Part shown: positions 54,747-63,674 of the stretch, piece by piece
Position numbering within the stretch: position 1 is the first letter of the stretch
Layout: the number at the start of each line of letters is the position of its first letter
NCBI RefSeq assembly: GCF_020524585.1
Contig: NZ_JAIVLK010000011.1
Coordinates: forward strand, 62,001-126,000
Direction: 5' to 3'
From: Celeribacter naphthalenivorans
GTDB taxonomy: Bacteria > Pseudomonadota > Alphaproteobacteria > Rhodobacterales > Rhodobacteraceae
Length of the DNA: 64,000 nucleotides
Translations under genes and position numbers: made by a program
The notes under the pieces: model-generated
Told to the model about the DNA's origin: nothing
The model's input: the letters and a program-made list of their open reading frames with translations, nothing else
The model's database searches: none

Positions 54747-54770
54747 TCCGATCTCACAGTGATCTAATGC

Positions 54771-54802
54771 AAAAGGCCCGCACGTGTGCGGGCCTTTTCT
54801 TT
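54771..54802. terminator. Bidirectional terminator between dat and the next minus-strand gene
   Basis: AAAAGGCCCGCAC (54771-54783) and GTGCGGGCCTTTT (54786-54798) form a perfect 13-bp stem with a 2-nt centre; T-tracts lie on both sides for both strands. Confidence 0.85.
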
Positions 54803-55191
54803 TAGTCGGTTTCGCCGCTGAGGCATCCGTTTTCGGAGATGTCCTGACGCCATTGTCGGGTGCGCAGGGTGTCGATGTCTTCGAACTCGGCGCAGACTGT
54901 AAAGCTGCCGTCGTCTTGCGGCAGGTAGCGGTAGCCTTCTTCGGGCAACAAAGCCGCCTCGGCCATATTCAGGGAGCAGGTCTCCGTGTTGTCCAAAGTG
55001 GCAGGCAGTTCACCGGCTGCGCGCGCGAGGCATTGGGCCTGGCTTTGCAGAGCGATCAAATCCCAATAGCGTTGATCGTCGCGTTTCTCGATCCGCCCGG
55101 CCTCCGGACCGCCCACCGTGAGCAGCCCCGCGACCAGAACGCCCGCGACAAGGACGGTGAGCGCCACCTGCGGCCAAGGCTTAGTGTCCAT
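54802..55191 (-). CDS. Hypothetical single-TM protein
   Basis: A 129-aa protein with one N-terminal TM helix (VALTVLVAGVLVAGLLTVGG) and a soluble domain with four Cys (QCLARAAGE, ETCSLN, FTVCAE, ENGCLS). It is not recognised. The ATG at 55191 has AAGGA at eight bases; an ATG three codons earlier is possible. It overlaps the DUF5671 gene by about ten bases and is probably co-transcribed with it. Confidence 0.7.
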   Translation of the reverse strand: MDTKPWPQVALTVLVAGVLVAGLLTVGGPEAGRIEKRDDQRYWDLIALQSQAQCLARAAGELPATLDNTETCSLNMAEAALLPEEGYRYLPQDDGSFTVCAEFEDIDTLRTRQWRQDISENGCLSGETD

Positions 55192-55810
55192 CTTCGGCAT
55201 CCTTCATGGCGCCTTGGAAATAGCCGAACACAGTGCCCGCGACGGCCGCGACCAACACAAGCTGCGCGATGAATTCAAGCGTCAACTCGCCATTCAAGAG
55301 CGCATAAATGGCCCCCAAAAGATCGCCCAGAAGCGCGATGGAGGAAAAGAACAGGGCGCTGTAGCCAAACCATTTGCGAACGACGGAGCGCTTGTGGCTT
55401 GGGTCGCGGGCAAGCTTGCGGGACTCCGAGCGTTGCATCAGCATGAACAGCGGGAAGAACACGATCAGTGCCGCGATGGACCAGCGCATGGAGCGGTTGC
55501 TCAAAGAGGGGCGCGGCGTGTCGGAGAGCCAGCGTTTGATCAGGTCGAAGCCGAGGTCGACGATGTGCCAAGCGGTCATGCTCAGCGCGACGAACATCAG
55601 CGCGTAGAAAAAGGCTTCCCGTGCAGAGACATAGGGGCGCGGACGCGGCACCGGCGGGATGTGATCCGTGTCGGCCCAGGCGCTCAGAGCCTCGCGCACT
55701 TCGCTATCGGCCCATCCCGCCTCGCGCAAGGCGGTGGCGATGTCATCGCGGCTCTGGCCGGAGATCAGCGCCTCGCGGGTGAATTGCGCCAGTTGCTCTG
55801 CGGGCTTCAT
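55181..55810 (-). CDS. DUF5671 domain membrane protein
   Basis: A 209-aa protein: an N-terminal helical domain of about 50 residues (QSRDDIATALREAGWADSEV), then four TM helices from about residue 65. The layout is that of DUF5671 proteins. Role unknown. It overlaps the DUF1244 gene by ATGA and the following small TM gene at its other end. Confidence 0.8.
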   Translation of the reverse strand: MKPAEQLAQFTREALISGQSRDDIATALREAGWADSEVREALSAWADTDHIPPVPRPRPYVSAREAFFYALMFVALSMTAWHIVDLGFDLIKRWLSDTPRPSLSNRSMRWSIAALIVFFPLFMLMQRSESRKLARDPSHKRSVVRKWFGYSALFFSSIALLGDLLGAIYALLNGELTLEFIAQLVLVAAVAGTVFGYFQGAMKDAEDGH

Positions 55811-56136
55811 TCTTTCAATTCTTTCCCGACATTCTCGGCAAAGGCTTTTTCGAAAGCGGCCTGTTTCTCGGGCGAGGCCTCGGTCTGGCTTTGCGTCTTC
55901 CAGTCGTCATAGGGCATGCCGTAATATAGCTCGCGCGCCTCGTCTTTCGACATCTCGATGCCGCGCTCGCCTGCGGCCTCCTGCACCCAGCGCGACAGGC
56001 AATTGCGACAGAACCCGGCGAGGTTCATCATGTCGATGTTCTGCACATCAGGGCGTTTGTTCATGAGGTGATCGCGCAGCGTGCGAAAGGCCGCCGCTTC
56101 GATCTCCACCATGGTTTTCTCGTCAATCTCGGGCAT
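55807..56136 (-). CDS. DUF1244 protein
   Basis: A 109-aa protein of the DUF1244 family, with FCRNCLSRWVQEAA and YYGMPYDDWK as conserved blocks. Two close cysteines (CRNC) suggest metal or redox binding, unproven. It lies three bases after the CHMI gene stop. Confidence 0.87.
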   Translation of the reverse strand: MPEIDEKTMVEIEAAAFRTLRDHLMNKRPDVQNIDMMNLAGFCRNCLSRWVQEAAGERGIEMSKDEARELYYGMPYDDWKTQSQTEASPEKQAAFEKAFAENVGKELKE

Positions 56137-56139
56137 CTC

Positions 56140-56484
56140 TTATCCTCTCACGCGTTTCGCATAGGCGGGCGCATTCATGTCGCGCACATCGACGGACAGG
56201 CTGCCGACCGTCGGCATGATCTTGTCCATCGCCTTCAGGACAATATCGGAGAGCCGGGCCTTTGTCTCGTCATCGCGACCCGCCAAAAGATAGAGCGTCG
56301 CATGGGCGAAGGTATCGGGTTCGGTGCCGATCTTGAAATAGGGCTGCGGCCGGGCGCGGGTTTTCAAGGCGGGGGCGTTGATTTCCACGTCGAGAATGAG
56401 CGCGTCGAAGATGGCTTCGCAGAGCGCTTGGATGTCGTGGCTGCGCTCTAGGCCTTCGGAAAAGTCGATGACAACATGGGGCAT
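56140..56484 (-). CDS. 5-carboxymethyl-2-hydroxymuconate isomerase-like tautomerase
   Basis: A 114-aa protein starting MPHVVIDFSEGLE: Pro2 becomes the catalytic N-terminal proline of the CHMI/HpaF tautomerase group after Met removal. CHMI isomerises a homoprotocatechuate-pathway intermediate. No other hpa gene is near, so physiological substrate is open. It lies three bases from the amidohydrolase gene. Confidence 0.85.
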   Translation of the reverse strand: MPHVVIDFSEGLERSHDIQALCEAIFDALILDVEINAPALKTRARPQPYFKIGTEPDTFAHATLYLLAGRDDETKARLSDIVLKAMDKIMPTVGSLSVDVRDMNAPAYAKRVRG

Positions 56485-56487
56485 GGG

Positions 56488-57261
56488 TTACAATCCGGTT
56501 TTATTCAGGGTGTCGGTGAGGATGGGCGCCAAGAGCGCAGCCCAATGGGCCTGGCCTTCGGGCGTTTCAATGAGATCGGAGCGCAGCTCGATCAACAGGT
56601 TCAATCGCCCGTGATGCAGCGCATGGCGGTCGATGGCATCCCCCGGCAGGTGGCCGTCATAGGGTTCGTTGTCGCCAATGACCAACCGCTCGCCGATCTT
56701 TGCGGCCTCGGCGTGCAAGGCCTCGGAGGCTTCGAGCGCAGCGATGAAGGGGGCGGTAAAGCGTTTGTCGTAAGCTGAGAGAATGCCGATCTGCCAAGGG
56801 CGGCGCGGGCGGTTCTTGAGTTGCGGCGTGAAGCTATGGATGGCGCAGATCACCACATCGTCGCGCGCGGCGCAGATCGCCTCATAGGCGTCATGATAGG
56901 GGCGATGAAACAGCGCGAGACGCCGTTCGACCTCGGCCGCATCAGCGTGGCGGTTGGCGGGAATGATGGTCCCGTCATAGAGTTTCATCACCAAGGTCGG
57001 ATCATCCTCGCCCCGGTTCGGGTCGATCACGAGGCGGGAGAAATCCGTGTGGATCATCGGGCTGTCCAAAAGGCGGGCCAACTCGCGGCTCACCCCCAGC
57101 GCGCCGATGTCATAGGCGATATGACGTGCCATGTCGTCCGCGCCAATGCCAAGATCGGGACCGATCTCCGGGGGGACGCGATTTGTGGCATGATCGCAGG
57201 TGACAAGCCAACGTCCGCTTCGATTTTCACCAAGAGCATGATAAGAAGGGATTAAGGTCAT
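56488..57261 (-). CDS. N-formylglutamate amidohydrolase family protein
   Basis: A 257-aa zinc hydrolase-like protein: VTCDHATNRVPPEIG carries a metal-binding CDHA, and DFSRLVIDPNR and CAIHSFTPQL are typical of this family. Named for histidine degradation, though no hut genes are near. The start MTLIPSYHAL at 57261 is chosen; MKAKGDAK eight codons earlier is possible. Confidence 0.87.
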   Translation of the reverse strand: MTLIPSYHALGENRSGRWLVTCDHATNRVPPEIGPDLGIGADDMARHIAYDIGALGVSRELARLLDSPMIHTDFSRLVIDPNRGEDDPTLVMKLYDGTIIPANRHADAAEVERRLALFHRPYHDAYEAICAARDDVVICAIHSFTPQLKNRPRRPWQIGILSAYDKRFTAPFIAALEASEALHAEAAKIGERLVIGDNEPYDGHLPGDAIDRHALHHGRLNLLIELRSDLIETPEGQAHWAALLAPILTDTLNKTGL

Positions 57262-57400
57262 TTTTGCGTCACCTTTCGCTTTCATATCTCCATTAAGCGG
57301 TTTCTTGGCGGTGTGCCAGTTGTCATGCGCTAACATTTACTGCATAGAGAGCGTGGCCCGCGAAAATGATGCGATGGAAAGAAAAGGACTATCGGCAGAT

Positions 57401-58849
57401 ATGAGACGTCTTCGGAATGTAAAAATCGTGGCCACGCTGGGCCCCGCATCCAATGATTACGACACCATCCGCGCCCTGTCAGAGGCCGGCGCCGATGTGT
57501 TCCGTTTGAACATGAGCCATGGCGATCACGAGGAAATTCGTGCCCGTCACGCCATCATCCGCAAGATCGAAACCGATCTCGGTCGCCCCATCGCCATTCT
57601 GGCGGATTTGCAGGGGCCGAAATTGCGGGTCGGCAAATTCGGCTCTGGCGCGCATGATCTCGAAGAGGGCGACAAGTTCCGCCTCGATCTCGACGATGCG
57701 CCTGGCAACGGGGTGCGCGTGCAGCTTCCGCACCCGGAGATTTTCGCGGCCTTGCAGCCGGGCTCCTCGCTTTTGGTCAATGACGGCAAAATCCGCCTCA
57801 AGGTCGAAGACTGCGGTCCGGATTACGCCGATTGCGTGGTCACCGTCGGCGGCACGATTTCCGACCGCAAAGGTGTGAACGTGCCCGACGTGGTGCTGCC
57901 GCTGGCGGCTCTGTCGCCGAAAGATCGCAAAGATCTCGAATTCGTCTGCGAGTTGGGCGTGGATTGGGTTGCGCTGTCCTTTGTGCAGCGTCCCGAAGAT
58001 ATGCTGGAAGCCAAGGATCTGGTGAAAGGTCGCGCTTCTGTTCTGGCGAAGATCGAAAAACCTGCAGCTGTCGATGCTTTCGAAGACATCCTCGCGGTGT
58101 CCGATGGGATCATGGTGGCCCGTGGCGATCTTGGCGTCGAATTGCCGGTACAGGCCGTGCCGCCGATCCAGAAACGCCTGACGCGCCGCTGTCGCGCGGT
58201 GGCAAAACCGGTGATCGTCGCGACCCAGATGCTGGAAAGCATGATCGAAAGCCCGATGCCGACCCGCGCCGAGGTCTCCGATGTGGCGACTGCCATCTAC
58301 GAAGGCGCCGATGCGATCATGCTGTCGGCAGAATCCGCTGCGGGTAATTATCCGATCGAAGCCGTGACCACGATGAACAACGTGGCCGTGTCGGTCGAAA
58401 GCGATCCGGTCTACCGTGATGTGCTCGACGCATCGCGCGCCGGGATCAAGCGCAACACCACCGCCGACGCCATCGTCTCGGCCGCCCGCGAGATCGCGGA
58501 AACCACCGATGTCAAAGCAGTGGTCTGCTATTCCGAGAGCGGCACCACCGCCGCGCTCACGGCCCGCGAACGTCCGCATGTGCCGATCATCGCCATGACC
58601 TCGCGCCGCAACACCGCGCGCAAGCTTTGCCTCTATTGGGGCATGCATTGCGTGATGACCGGTGAGGTGGAGCGCTTCAAAATGGCCGTGGTCAATGCGG
58701 CTCGCGCTGCGCGCACCTCGGGTTTTGCGACCGAAGAAGACAAGATCGTGGTGATTGCGGGCATTCCGTTCAACCAGCCGGGCTCGACCAACATTTTGCG
58801 GGTCGCGCCCTGTGAAGAGCGGCTGATCTTCAACACCGATCCGGAATAA
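57401..58849 (+). CDS. pyk: Pyruvate kinase
   Basis: Pyk (482 aa) makes pyruvate and ATP from phosphoenolpyruvate. The N-terminal VFRLNMSHG (Arg35, Asn37, Ser39), ADLQGPKLRVG, the active site region IEKPAAVDAF and VARGDLGVELP, and ATQMLESM are present. The frame is open 32 codons upstream, but MRRLRNVKIVATLGP at 57401 is the usual family start. It is divergent from the amidohydrolase. Confidence 0.96.
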   Translation: MRRLRNVKIVATLGPASNDYDTIRALSEAGADVFRLNMSHGDHEEIRARHAIIRKIETDLGRPIAILADLQGPKLRVGKFGSGAHDLEEGDKFRLDLDDAPGNGVRVQLPHPEIFAALQPGSSLLVNDGKIRLKVEDCGPDYADCVVTVGGTISDRKGVNVPDVVLPLAALSPKDRKDLEFVCELGVDWVALSFVQRPEDMLEAKDLVKGRASVLAKIEKPAAVDAFEDILAVSDGIMVARGDLGVELPVQAVPPIQKRLTRRCRAVAKPVIVATQMLESMIESPMPTRAEVSDVATAIYEGADAIMLSAESAAGNYPIEAVTTMNNVAVSVESDPVYRDVLDASRAGIKRNTTADAIVSAAREIAETTDVKAVVCYSESGTTAALTARERPHVPIIAMTSRRNTARKLCLYWGMHCVMTGEVERFKMAVVNAARAARTSGFATEEDKIVVIAGIPFNQPGSTNILRVAPCEERLIFNTDPE

Positions 58850-58861
58850 CGGCACGGTCAC

Positions 58862-59098
58862 GTGGATACGGATTTCCTTCTTGTGGTGGGCGCGGGGCTC
58901 ATTTTGCTCGCCGTGCCCAATGCCATCAAAGCCTACTCCGAGGTGCGGTCCCCGCGGGTCGCGACCGGCATGGTCGTGGCCGGCGGCGTGATGTTCGTCT
59001 CGGCCCTCGTGCTGCACCCGGAGGGCTACCGTTTCGAGGATATCCCGGAGGCTGTTCTGCGCGTGATCTCGAGAATCCGGTCTTTTTTCCATGCGTGA
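58862..59098 (+). CDS. Small two-helix membrane protein
   Basis: A 78-aa protein with two hydrophobic segments (LLVVGAGLILLAVPN; VATGMVVAGGVMFVSALVL) and a cytoplasmic tail. Starts with GTG 13 bases past pyk. Not recognised by name; as I recall similar small proteins follow pyk in Rhodobacterales. Confidence 0.7.
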   Translation: MDTDFLLVVGAGLILLAVPNAIKAYSEVRSPRVATGMVVAGGVMFVSALVLHPEGYRFEDIPEAVLRVISRIRSFFHA

Positions 59099-59215
59099 GC
59101 ATCACAAGGCTTGCTAAATGGTCCTATCGGCTGTAATGGCAGCCGCTCATGGGGCGCGTCCGGCGATATGGCATGCCGAGTCGCGCTATAAACCATCGAA
59201 CCAAAGGAGATGGAA

Positions 59216-59416
59216 ATGCCTAAGATGAAGACAAAGTCGAGCGCCAAAAAGCGCTTCAAAATGACCGCCACTGGCAAGGTCAAAGCGGGTCAGGCCGGCA
59301 AACGCCACGGCATGATCAAACGCACCACGAAATTTATCCGTGACGCACGTGGCACGACCACGCTCTCCGCACCCGATGCGAAGATCGTGAAGTCCTACAT
59401 GCCCTACAACCGCTAA
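59216..59416 (+). CDS. rpmI: 50S ribosomal protein L35
   Basis: L35 (66 aa): [20 protein letters not shown] at the start and KSYMPYNR at the end. The ATG at 59216 follows AAAGGAG; the two upstream codons of the frame are excluded. infC, often upstream, is not here. The leader has two small hairpins (59128-59145 and about 59172-59189). Confidence 0.97.
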   Translation: MPKMKTKSSAKKRFKMTATGKVKAGQAGKRHGMIKRTTKFIRDARGTTTLSAPDAKIVKSYMPYNR

Positions 59417-59432
59417 TTAGGGAGAGAGACAC

Positions 59433-59795
59433 ATGTCCCGCACCAAAGGTGGTACCGTTACCCACGCCCGTCACAAGAAAGTTCTGAAGGCCGCCAAAGG
59501 TTACTACGGCGCCCGTTCGCGGAACTTCCGCACCGCAACTCAGGCCGTCGACAAGGCGAACCAATACGCGACCCGCGACCGTAAGGCTCGTAAGCGTAAC
59601 TTCCGCGCCCTGTGGATCCAGCGTATCAACGCTGCCGTGCGTTCGCATGACGAAGCGCTGACCTACTCCAAATTCATCAACGGCCTCGCACTGGCTGGCA
59701 TCGAAGTGGACCGTAAAGTCCTCGCCGATCTCGCCATCCACGAGCCGGATGCGTTTGGTGCCATCGTCGATAAGGCGAAGGCCGCGCTCGCGTAA
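59433..59795 (+). CDS. rplT: 50S ribosomal protein L20
   Basis: L20 (120 aa): [31 protein letters not shown] and [17 protein letters not shown] are the family blocks. L20 represses its own operon in other bacteria. It sits 16 bases after rpmI and is followed by a terminator before pheS. Confidence 0.98.
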   Translation: MSRTKGGTVTHARHKKVLKAAKGYYGARSRNFRTATQAVDKANQYATRDRKARKRNFRALWIQRINAAVRSHDEALTYSKFINGLALAGIEVDRKVLADLAIHEPDAFGAIVDKAKAALA

Positions 59796-59827
59796 GCTCT
59801 CTAACTTTCTAGAGAACGAACATTTTT

Positions 59828-59870
59828 GAAGCCGCGGACCTCATGGGGTCTCGCGGCTTCTTGTCTTTTG
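59828..59870 (+). terminator. Terminator after rplT
   Basis: GAAGCCGCG (59828-59836) pairs with CGCGGCTTC (59852-59860), with an inner GACC/GGTC pair, then TTGTCTTTT. This separates rpmI-rplT from pheS. Confidence 0.8.
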
Positions 59871-59918
59871 GGTCTCCCGTGGTATCGAGGCGGGGACCAA
59901 TGAATACGAGGGGTTCAG

Positions 59919-60989
59919 ATGATTGAGCTGAAGAACAAATACCTCACCGCGATCTTGCAGGCGGGAGATGAGGCCACTCTTGAGGACATCCGTCTTCAGG
60001 CCGTCGGCAAAAAGGGTGAAGTGGCGCTCAAGATGCGTGAGCTGGGCAAGATGAGCCCGGAAGAGCGTCAGGTCATGGGGCCGCAACTCAACGCCTTGAA
60101 AGACGAGATCAACTCCGCGCTGGCCGCCAAGAAGGTCGCGCTGGAAGACGTCGCACTGGACGCGCGTCTGGCCGAGGAATGGCTCGATGTCACGCTTCCG
60201 GGCCGTCAGCGTCCGCAAGGGACGATCCACCCGATCTCTCGCGTCTCGGAGGAAATCTACGCGATCTTCGCCGATCTCGGCTTTGCCGTGGCCGAAGGCC
60301 CGCAGATCGAAGACGATTTCCACAACTTCGACGCACTCAATATCGCGCCGAACCACCCGGCGCGCCAAGAGCATGACACCTTCTACATGCACCGCGCCGA
60401 GGGCGACGAGCGTGCGCCGAACGTGCTGCGCACCCACACCTCGCCGGTGCAAATCCGCTCGATGATCGCCCAGGGCGCGCCGATCCGCATCATCGCGCCG
60501 GGCCGTGTGTACCGGTCCGACTACGACCAGACCCACACGCCGATGTTCCACCAGGTCGAAGGCATGGCCATCGACAAGGACATCTCCATGGCAAACCTGA
60601 AATGGGTGCTCGAAGAGTTCTACACCGCGTTTTTCGGCACCAAGGTCAAAACCCGCTTCCGCGCCTCGCACTTCCCCTTCACGGAACCCTCCGCCGAGGT
60701 GGACGTGCAGTGCAAATGGGAAAACGGCACCGTGACCGTGGGCGAGGGCGACGATTGGCTCGAAGTCTTGGGCTCCGGCATGATGCACCCCAAAGTCCTG
60801 ACCGCTGGCGGCATAGACCCGAAAGAGTGGCAAGGCTTTGCCTTCGGCATGGGGATCGACCGTCTGGCGATGCTGAAATACGGCATCCCGGATTTGCGGG
60901 CGTTCTTTGACTCTGACCTGCGCTGGCTGCGTCACTATGGGTTTAGCGCTCTGGGCACGCCGACGTTGGCGGGGGGAATTCACGGGTAA
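59919..60989 (+). CDS. pheS: Phenylalanyl-tRNA synthetase alpha subunit
   Basis: PheS (356 aa), class II synthetase: N-terminal helical arm, motif 2 region [24 protein letters not shown] and motif 3 [17 protein letters not shown]. It carries the active site of the alpha2beta2 enzyme. It overlaps the inserted orf by TAATG. Confidence 0.97.
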   Translation: MIELKNKYLTAILQAGDEATLEDIRLQAVGKKGEVALKMRELGKMSPEERQVMGPQLNALKDEINSALAAKKVALEDVALDARLAEEWLDVTLPGRQRPQGTIHPISRVSEEIYAIFADLGFAVAEGPQIEDDFHNFDALNIAPNHPARQEHDTFYMHRAEGDERAPNVLRTHTSPVQIRSMIAQGAPIRIIAPGRVYRSDYDQTHTPMFHQVEGMAIDKDISMANLKWVLEEFYTAFFGTKVKTRFRASHFPFTEPSAEVDVQCKWENGTVTVGEGDDWLEVLGSGMMHPKVLTAGGIDPKEWQGFAFGMGIDRLAMLKYGIPDLRAFFDSDLRWLRHYGFSALGTPTLAGGIHG

Positions 60990-61231
60990 TGCCGCTACAA
61001 AATTCCAAAATTGATGGCGCGTGGGATATGCGTGTCGGAGTTGCTGACCCGGACGCAGTTTTATTCTCTGACTATGGAATCGATAGTTCCAAGTTGCGTA
61101 AGACAGCCGAGAAGGCAGTTCTTCAGAGCAAAACAGTGCCGGTCTATGCGGTAGATACCGAAGGGCAAGCCGCGTTCGTTATTTTGGAAGAGATTTCGAT
61201 GGGTATCTATGCCCTAGGAGTAAAAAAATGA
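60989..61231 (+). CDS. Unknown 80-aa protein inserted between pheS and pheT
   Basis: An 80-aa reading frame, start overlapping the pheS stop (TAATG) and stop overlapping the pheT start (ATGA). Its GC content is about 49-50% in the parts counted, well below the flanking genes. Translation reads smoothly with a turn-rich N-terminus and VPVYAVDTEGQAAFVIL in the middle; no domain was recognised. The double overlap argues that it is translated. It may be a recently acquired accessory gene. Confidence 0.65.
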   Translation: MPLQNSKIDGAWDMRVGVADPDAVLFSDYGIDSSKLRKTAEKAVLQSKTVPVYAVDTEGQAAFVILEEISMGIYALGVKK

Positions 61232-63621
61232 AATTCACACTCTCCTGGCTCAAAGAGCATCTGGAAACCGAGGCGAGCCTCGATGACATCCTTTACGCGC
61301 TGACCGATCTCGGGCTTGAGGTCGAAGGCGTCGAGAACCCGCGCGATAAGCTTAAGGGCTTTAAACTCGTGCGTGTCAAAGAGGCCGTGCAGCACCCCGA
61401 CGCCGACAAGTTGCGGGTCTGTCAGGTCGAGACCGACGAAGGCATGACCCAGATCGTCTGTGGCGCGCCCAACGCCCGTGCGGGGATCACCGCCGTTTTG
61501 GCGAAACCCGGCATGTATATCCCCGGCCTCGACATCACGATTTCCGTCGGCAAAATCCGCGGCGTCGAGAGCCATGGCATGATGGCGTCTGAGCGCGAGC
61601 TGGAGCTGTCGGACGAGCACAACGGCATCATCGAGCTGGAAGACGGCGAGATCGGCATGGAGTTCGCCGACTGGCTGGCGAAACATCAGCCGTCCAAAGT
61701 TGATCCGGTGATCGAGATCGCCATCACCCCGAACCGTCCCGACGCCTTGGGCGTCCACGGCATCGCCCGCGATCTCGCGGCGCGGGGTCTTGGCACATTG
61801 AAACCGCTCAAAGTTGAAACGGTCGAGGCGAAATTCCCGAACCCGATCTCGGTGGAGATCACCGAGGCCGCGAAAGACGGGTGTCATGTGTTCGCCGGGC
61901 GTCTGATCAAGGGCGTGAAAAACGGCCCCTCTCCCAAGTGGTTGCAGGATCGTCTGACCGCCATCGGCCTGCGCCCGATTTCCGTGCTGGTCGATGTCAC
62001 CAACTTCTTCACCTACGACCGCAACCGCCCGCTGCACGTCTTTGACGCGGCGACAGTGGAGGGCGGTCTGGTGATCGACCGCGCGAAAGGCGGCGAGGAG
62101 TTGCTGGCGCTCGACGAGAAGACCTACAAAATGCCTGAAGGCGCGATGGTGATTTTCTCCGGTGGCAAAGTGGAGTCCATCGGCGGCATCATGGGCGGCG
62201 AAGAGACCGGCTGTACGGATGAAACCACGGATGTGTTCGTCGAAGCGGCGTTCTGGAACCATCTCGACATCGCCAAAGGCGGCCGTGCGCTCAAGATCAA
62301 TTCGGACGCGCGTTACCGCAACGAGCGCGGCATCGACCCGGCCTACAACATGCAGGCTCTGGACGATGCCACCGCGATGATTTTGGAACTTTGCGGGGGC
62401 GAGGCCTCTGAGGTCGTGATCGCCGGTGAAGTGCCGGACGTGTCGCGGAGCTACAAACTCGACACCGACCGGGTGCAATCGCTCGTCGGCATGGACATCC
62501 CAGCGGCGCGTCAGGTCGCCATTCTGGAGGCCTTGGGTTTCGTGATGGACGGCGATATGGCGCAGGTGCCGAGCTGGCGTCCTGACGTTCTGGGCGAGGC
62601 CGATCTGGTCGAAGAGGTCGCCCGTGTCGAAAGCCTGACGCATTTGGAGCCGAAGCCGATGAAACGCCCCTCCGGCGTGGCGAAGCAAATCCTGACGCCG
62701 ATGCAGGTGCGTGAATCTTCTGCGCGCCATCAGGCGGCAGGGCTTGGGTTCAACGAATGCGTGACCTACAGCTTCATCGACCAGAAATCGGCCGAGCTTT
62801 TCGGCGGCGGCACGGATGCGGTGCGTCTGGAAAACCCGATCTCTTCCGAGATGAGCCACATGCGCCCGGACCTTTTGCCCGGTCTTTTGGCGGCGGCGAC
62901 GCGCAACCAAGCGCGCGGTTTTGCCGATCTGAACCTGTTCGAATGCGGCCCTGCGTTTTTCGGCGGTGAGCCGGGCGAGCAGCGTGCGCAAATCTCCGGC
63001 CTGCGGGTCGGCGCGACGGGGGCGAAAGACGTGCACGGCGAGCGCCGCAGCTACGATCTCTATGACGCCAAAGCCGATGCGGAGGCCGTTTTGGCCGCCA
63101 TCGGCGCGCCCGCCAAGGCACAAATCCTGCGCGACACTTCGCCGTGGTTCCATCCGGGCCGCTCGGGCAAAATCTGCCTCGGGCCGAAAAAGGTTCTGGC
63201 CGAATTTGGCGAGCTGCACCCGAAGGTCCTCAAGGAGATGGGCGTCAAAGGCACCGCTGTGGCTTTCACCGTCTACCTCGAAGAGGCCCCGATGCCGCGC
63301 GGCACTAAAATCGCACGGTCGGCGTTCTTCACCAACGATCTGCAAGCGGTCGAACGCGACTTTGCCTTTGTCGTCGACAAGGGCGTCAACGCGCTTGATC
63401 TGGTGAACGCAGCCGGGGGCGCGGACAAGGCGCTGATCGAAGAGGTGCGCGTCTTTGACGAGTTCATCGGCGGCTCTCTGGGCGAGGACAAGAAATCTCT
63501 GGCGATCACCGTGCGCATTCAGCCCACGGGCGGAACGCTCAAGGAGAAAGACCTCGAAGAGCTGTCGGCGAAGATCATCGCCAAGGTCGAAAAAGCCACC
63601 GGCGGCACGCTGCGCGGCTGA
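61228..63621 (+). CDS. pheT: Phenylalanyl-tRNA synthetase beta subunit
   Basis: PheT (797 aa): an N-terminal OB-fold tRNA-binding domain (HPDADKLRVCQVETDEG), B3/B4 editing domain, B5 domain, the catalytic-like core and a C-terminal FDX-ACB anticodon-binding domain (SAFFTNDLQAVERDFAFVVD). Full length. It is followed by a strong terminator. Confidence 0.97.
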   Translation: MKFTLSWLKEHLETEASLDDILYALTDLGLEVEGVENPRDKLKGFKLVRVKEAVQHPDADKLRVCQVETDEGMTQIVCGAPNARAGITAVLAKPGMYIPGLDITISVGKIRGVESHGMMASERELELSDEHNGIIELEDGEIGMEFADWLAKHQPSKVDPVIEIAITPNRPDALGVHGIARDLAARGLGTLKPLKVETVEAKFPNPISVEITEAAKDGCHVFAGRLIKGVKNGPSPKWLQDRLTAIGLRPISVLVDVTNFFTYDRNRPLHVFDAATVEGGLVIDRAKGGEELLALDEKTYKMPEGAMVIFSGGKVESIGGIMGGEETGCTDETTDVFVEAAFWNHLDIAKGGRALKINSDARYRNERGIDPAYNMQALDDATAMILELCGGEASEVVIAGEVPDVSRSYKLDTDRVQSLVGMDIPAARQVAILEALGFVMDGDMAQVPSWRPDVLGEADLVEEVARVESLTHLEPKPMKRPSGVAKQILTPMQVRESSARHQAAGLGFNECVTYSFIDQKSAELFGGGTDAVRLENPISSEMSHMRPDLLPGLLAAATRNQARGFADLNLFECGPAFFGGEPGEQRAQISGLRVGATGAKDVHGERRSYDLYDAKADAEAVLAAIGAPAKAQILRDTSPWFHPGRSGKICLGPKKVLAEFGELHPKVLKEMGVKGTAVAFTVYLEEAPMPRGTKIARSAFFTNDLQAVERDFAFVVDKGVNALDLVNAAGGADKALIEEVRVFDEFIGGSLGEDKKSLAITVRIQPTGGTLKEKDLEELSAKIIAKVEKATGGTLRG

Positions 63622-63645
63622 GGCTCAGGCCATTAGACGGAAAAG

Positions 63646-63674
63646 AAACGGCGCCTCAGCGGGCGCCGTTTTTT
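63646..63674 (+). terminator. Terminator after pheT
   Basis: AAACGGCGCC (63646-63655) pairs exactly with GGCGCCGTTT (63662-63671), followed by more Ts. The hairpin loop contains the stop codon of the convergent gene. Confidence 0.85.

Noticed and set aside
54802-55200. Start of the small TM protein at 55200
   Set aside because: The ATG at 55191 has better ribosome-binding-site spacing; the longer form was not chosen.
56140-56484. Homoprotocatechuate degradation cluster
   Set aside because: Only a CHMI-like tautomerase is present; no other hpa gene is near, so a pathway claim is unsupported.
61207-63345. Minus-strand open frame of 712 codons
   Set aside because: Exactly antisense to pheT; no recognisable protein features.
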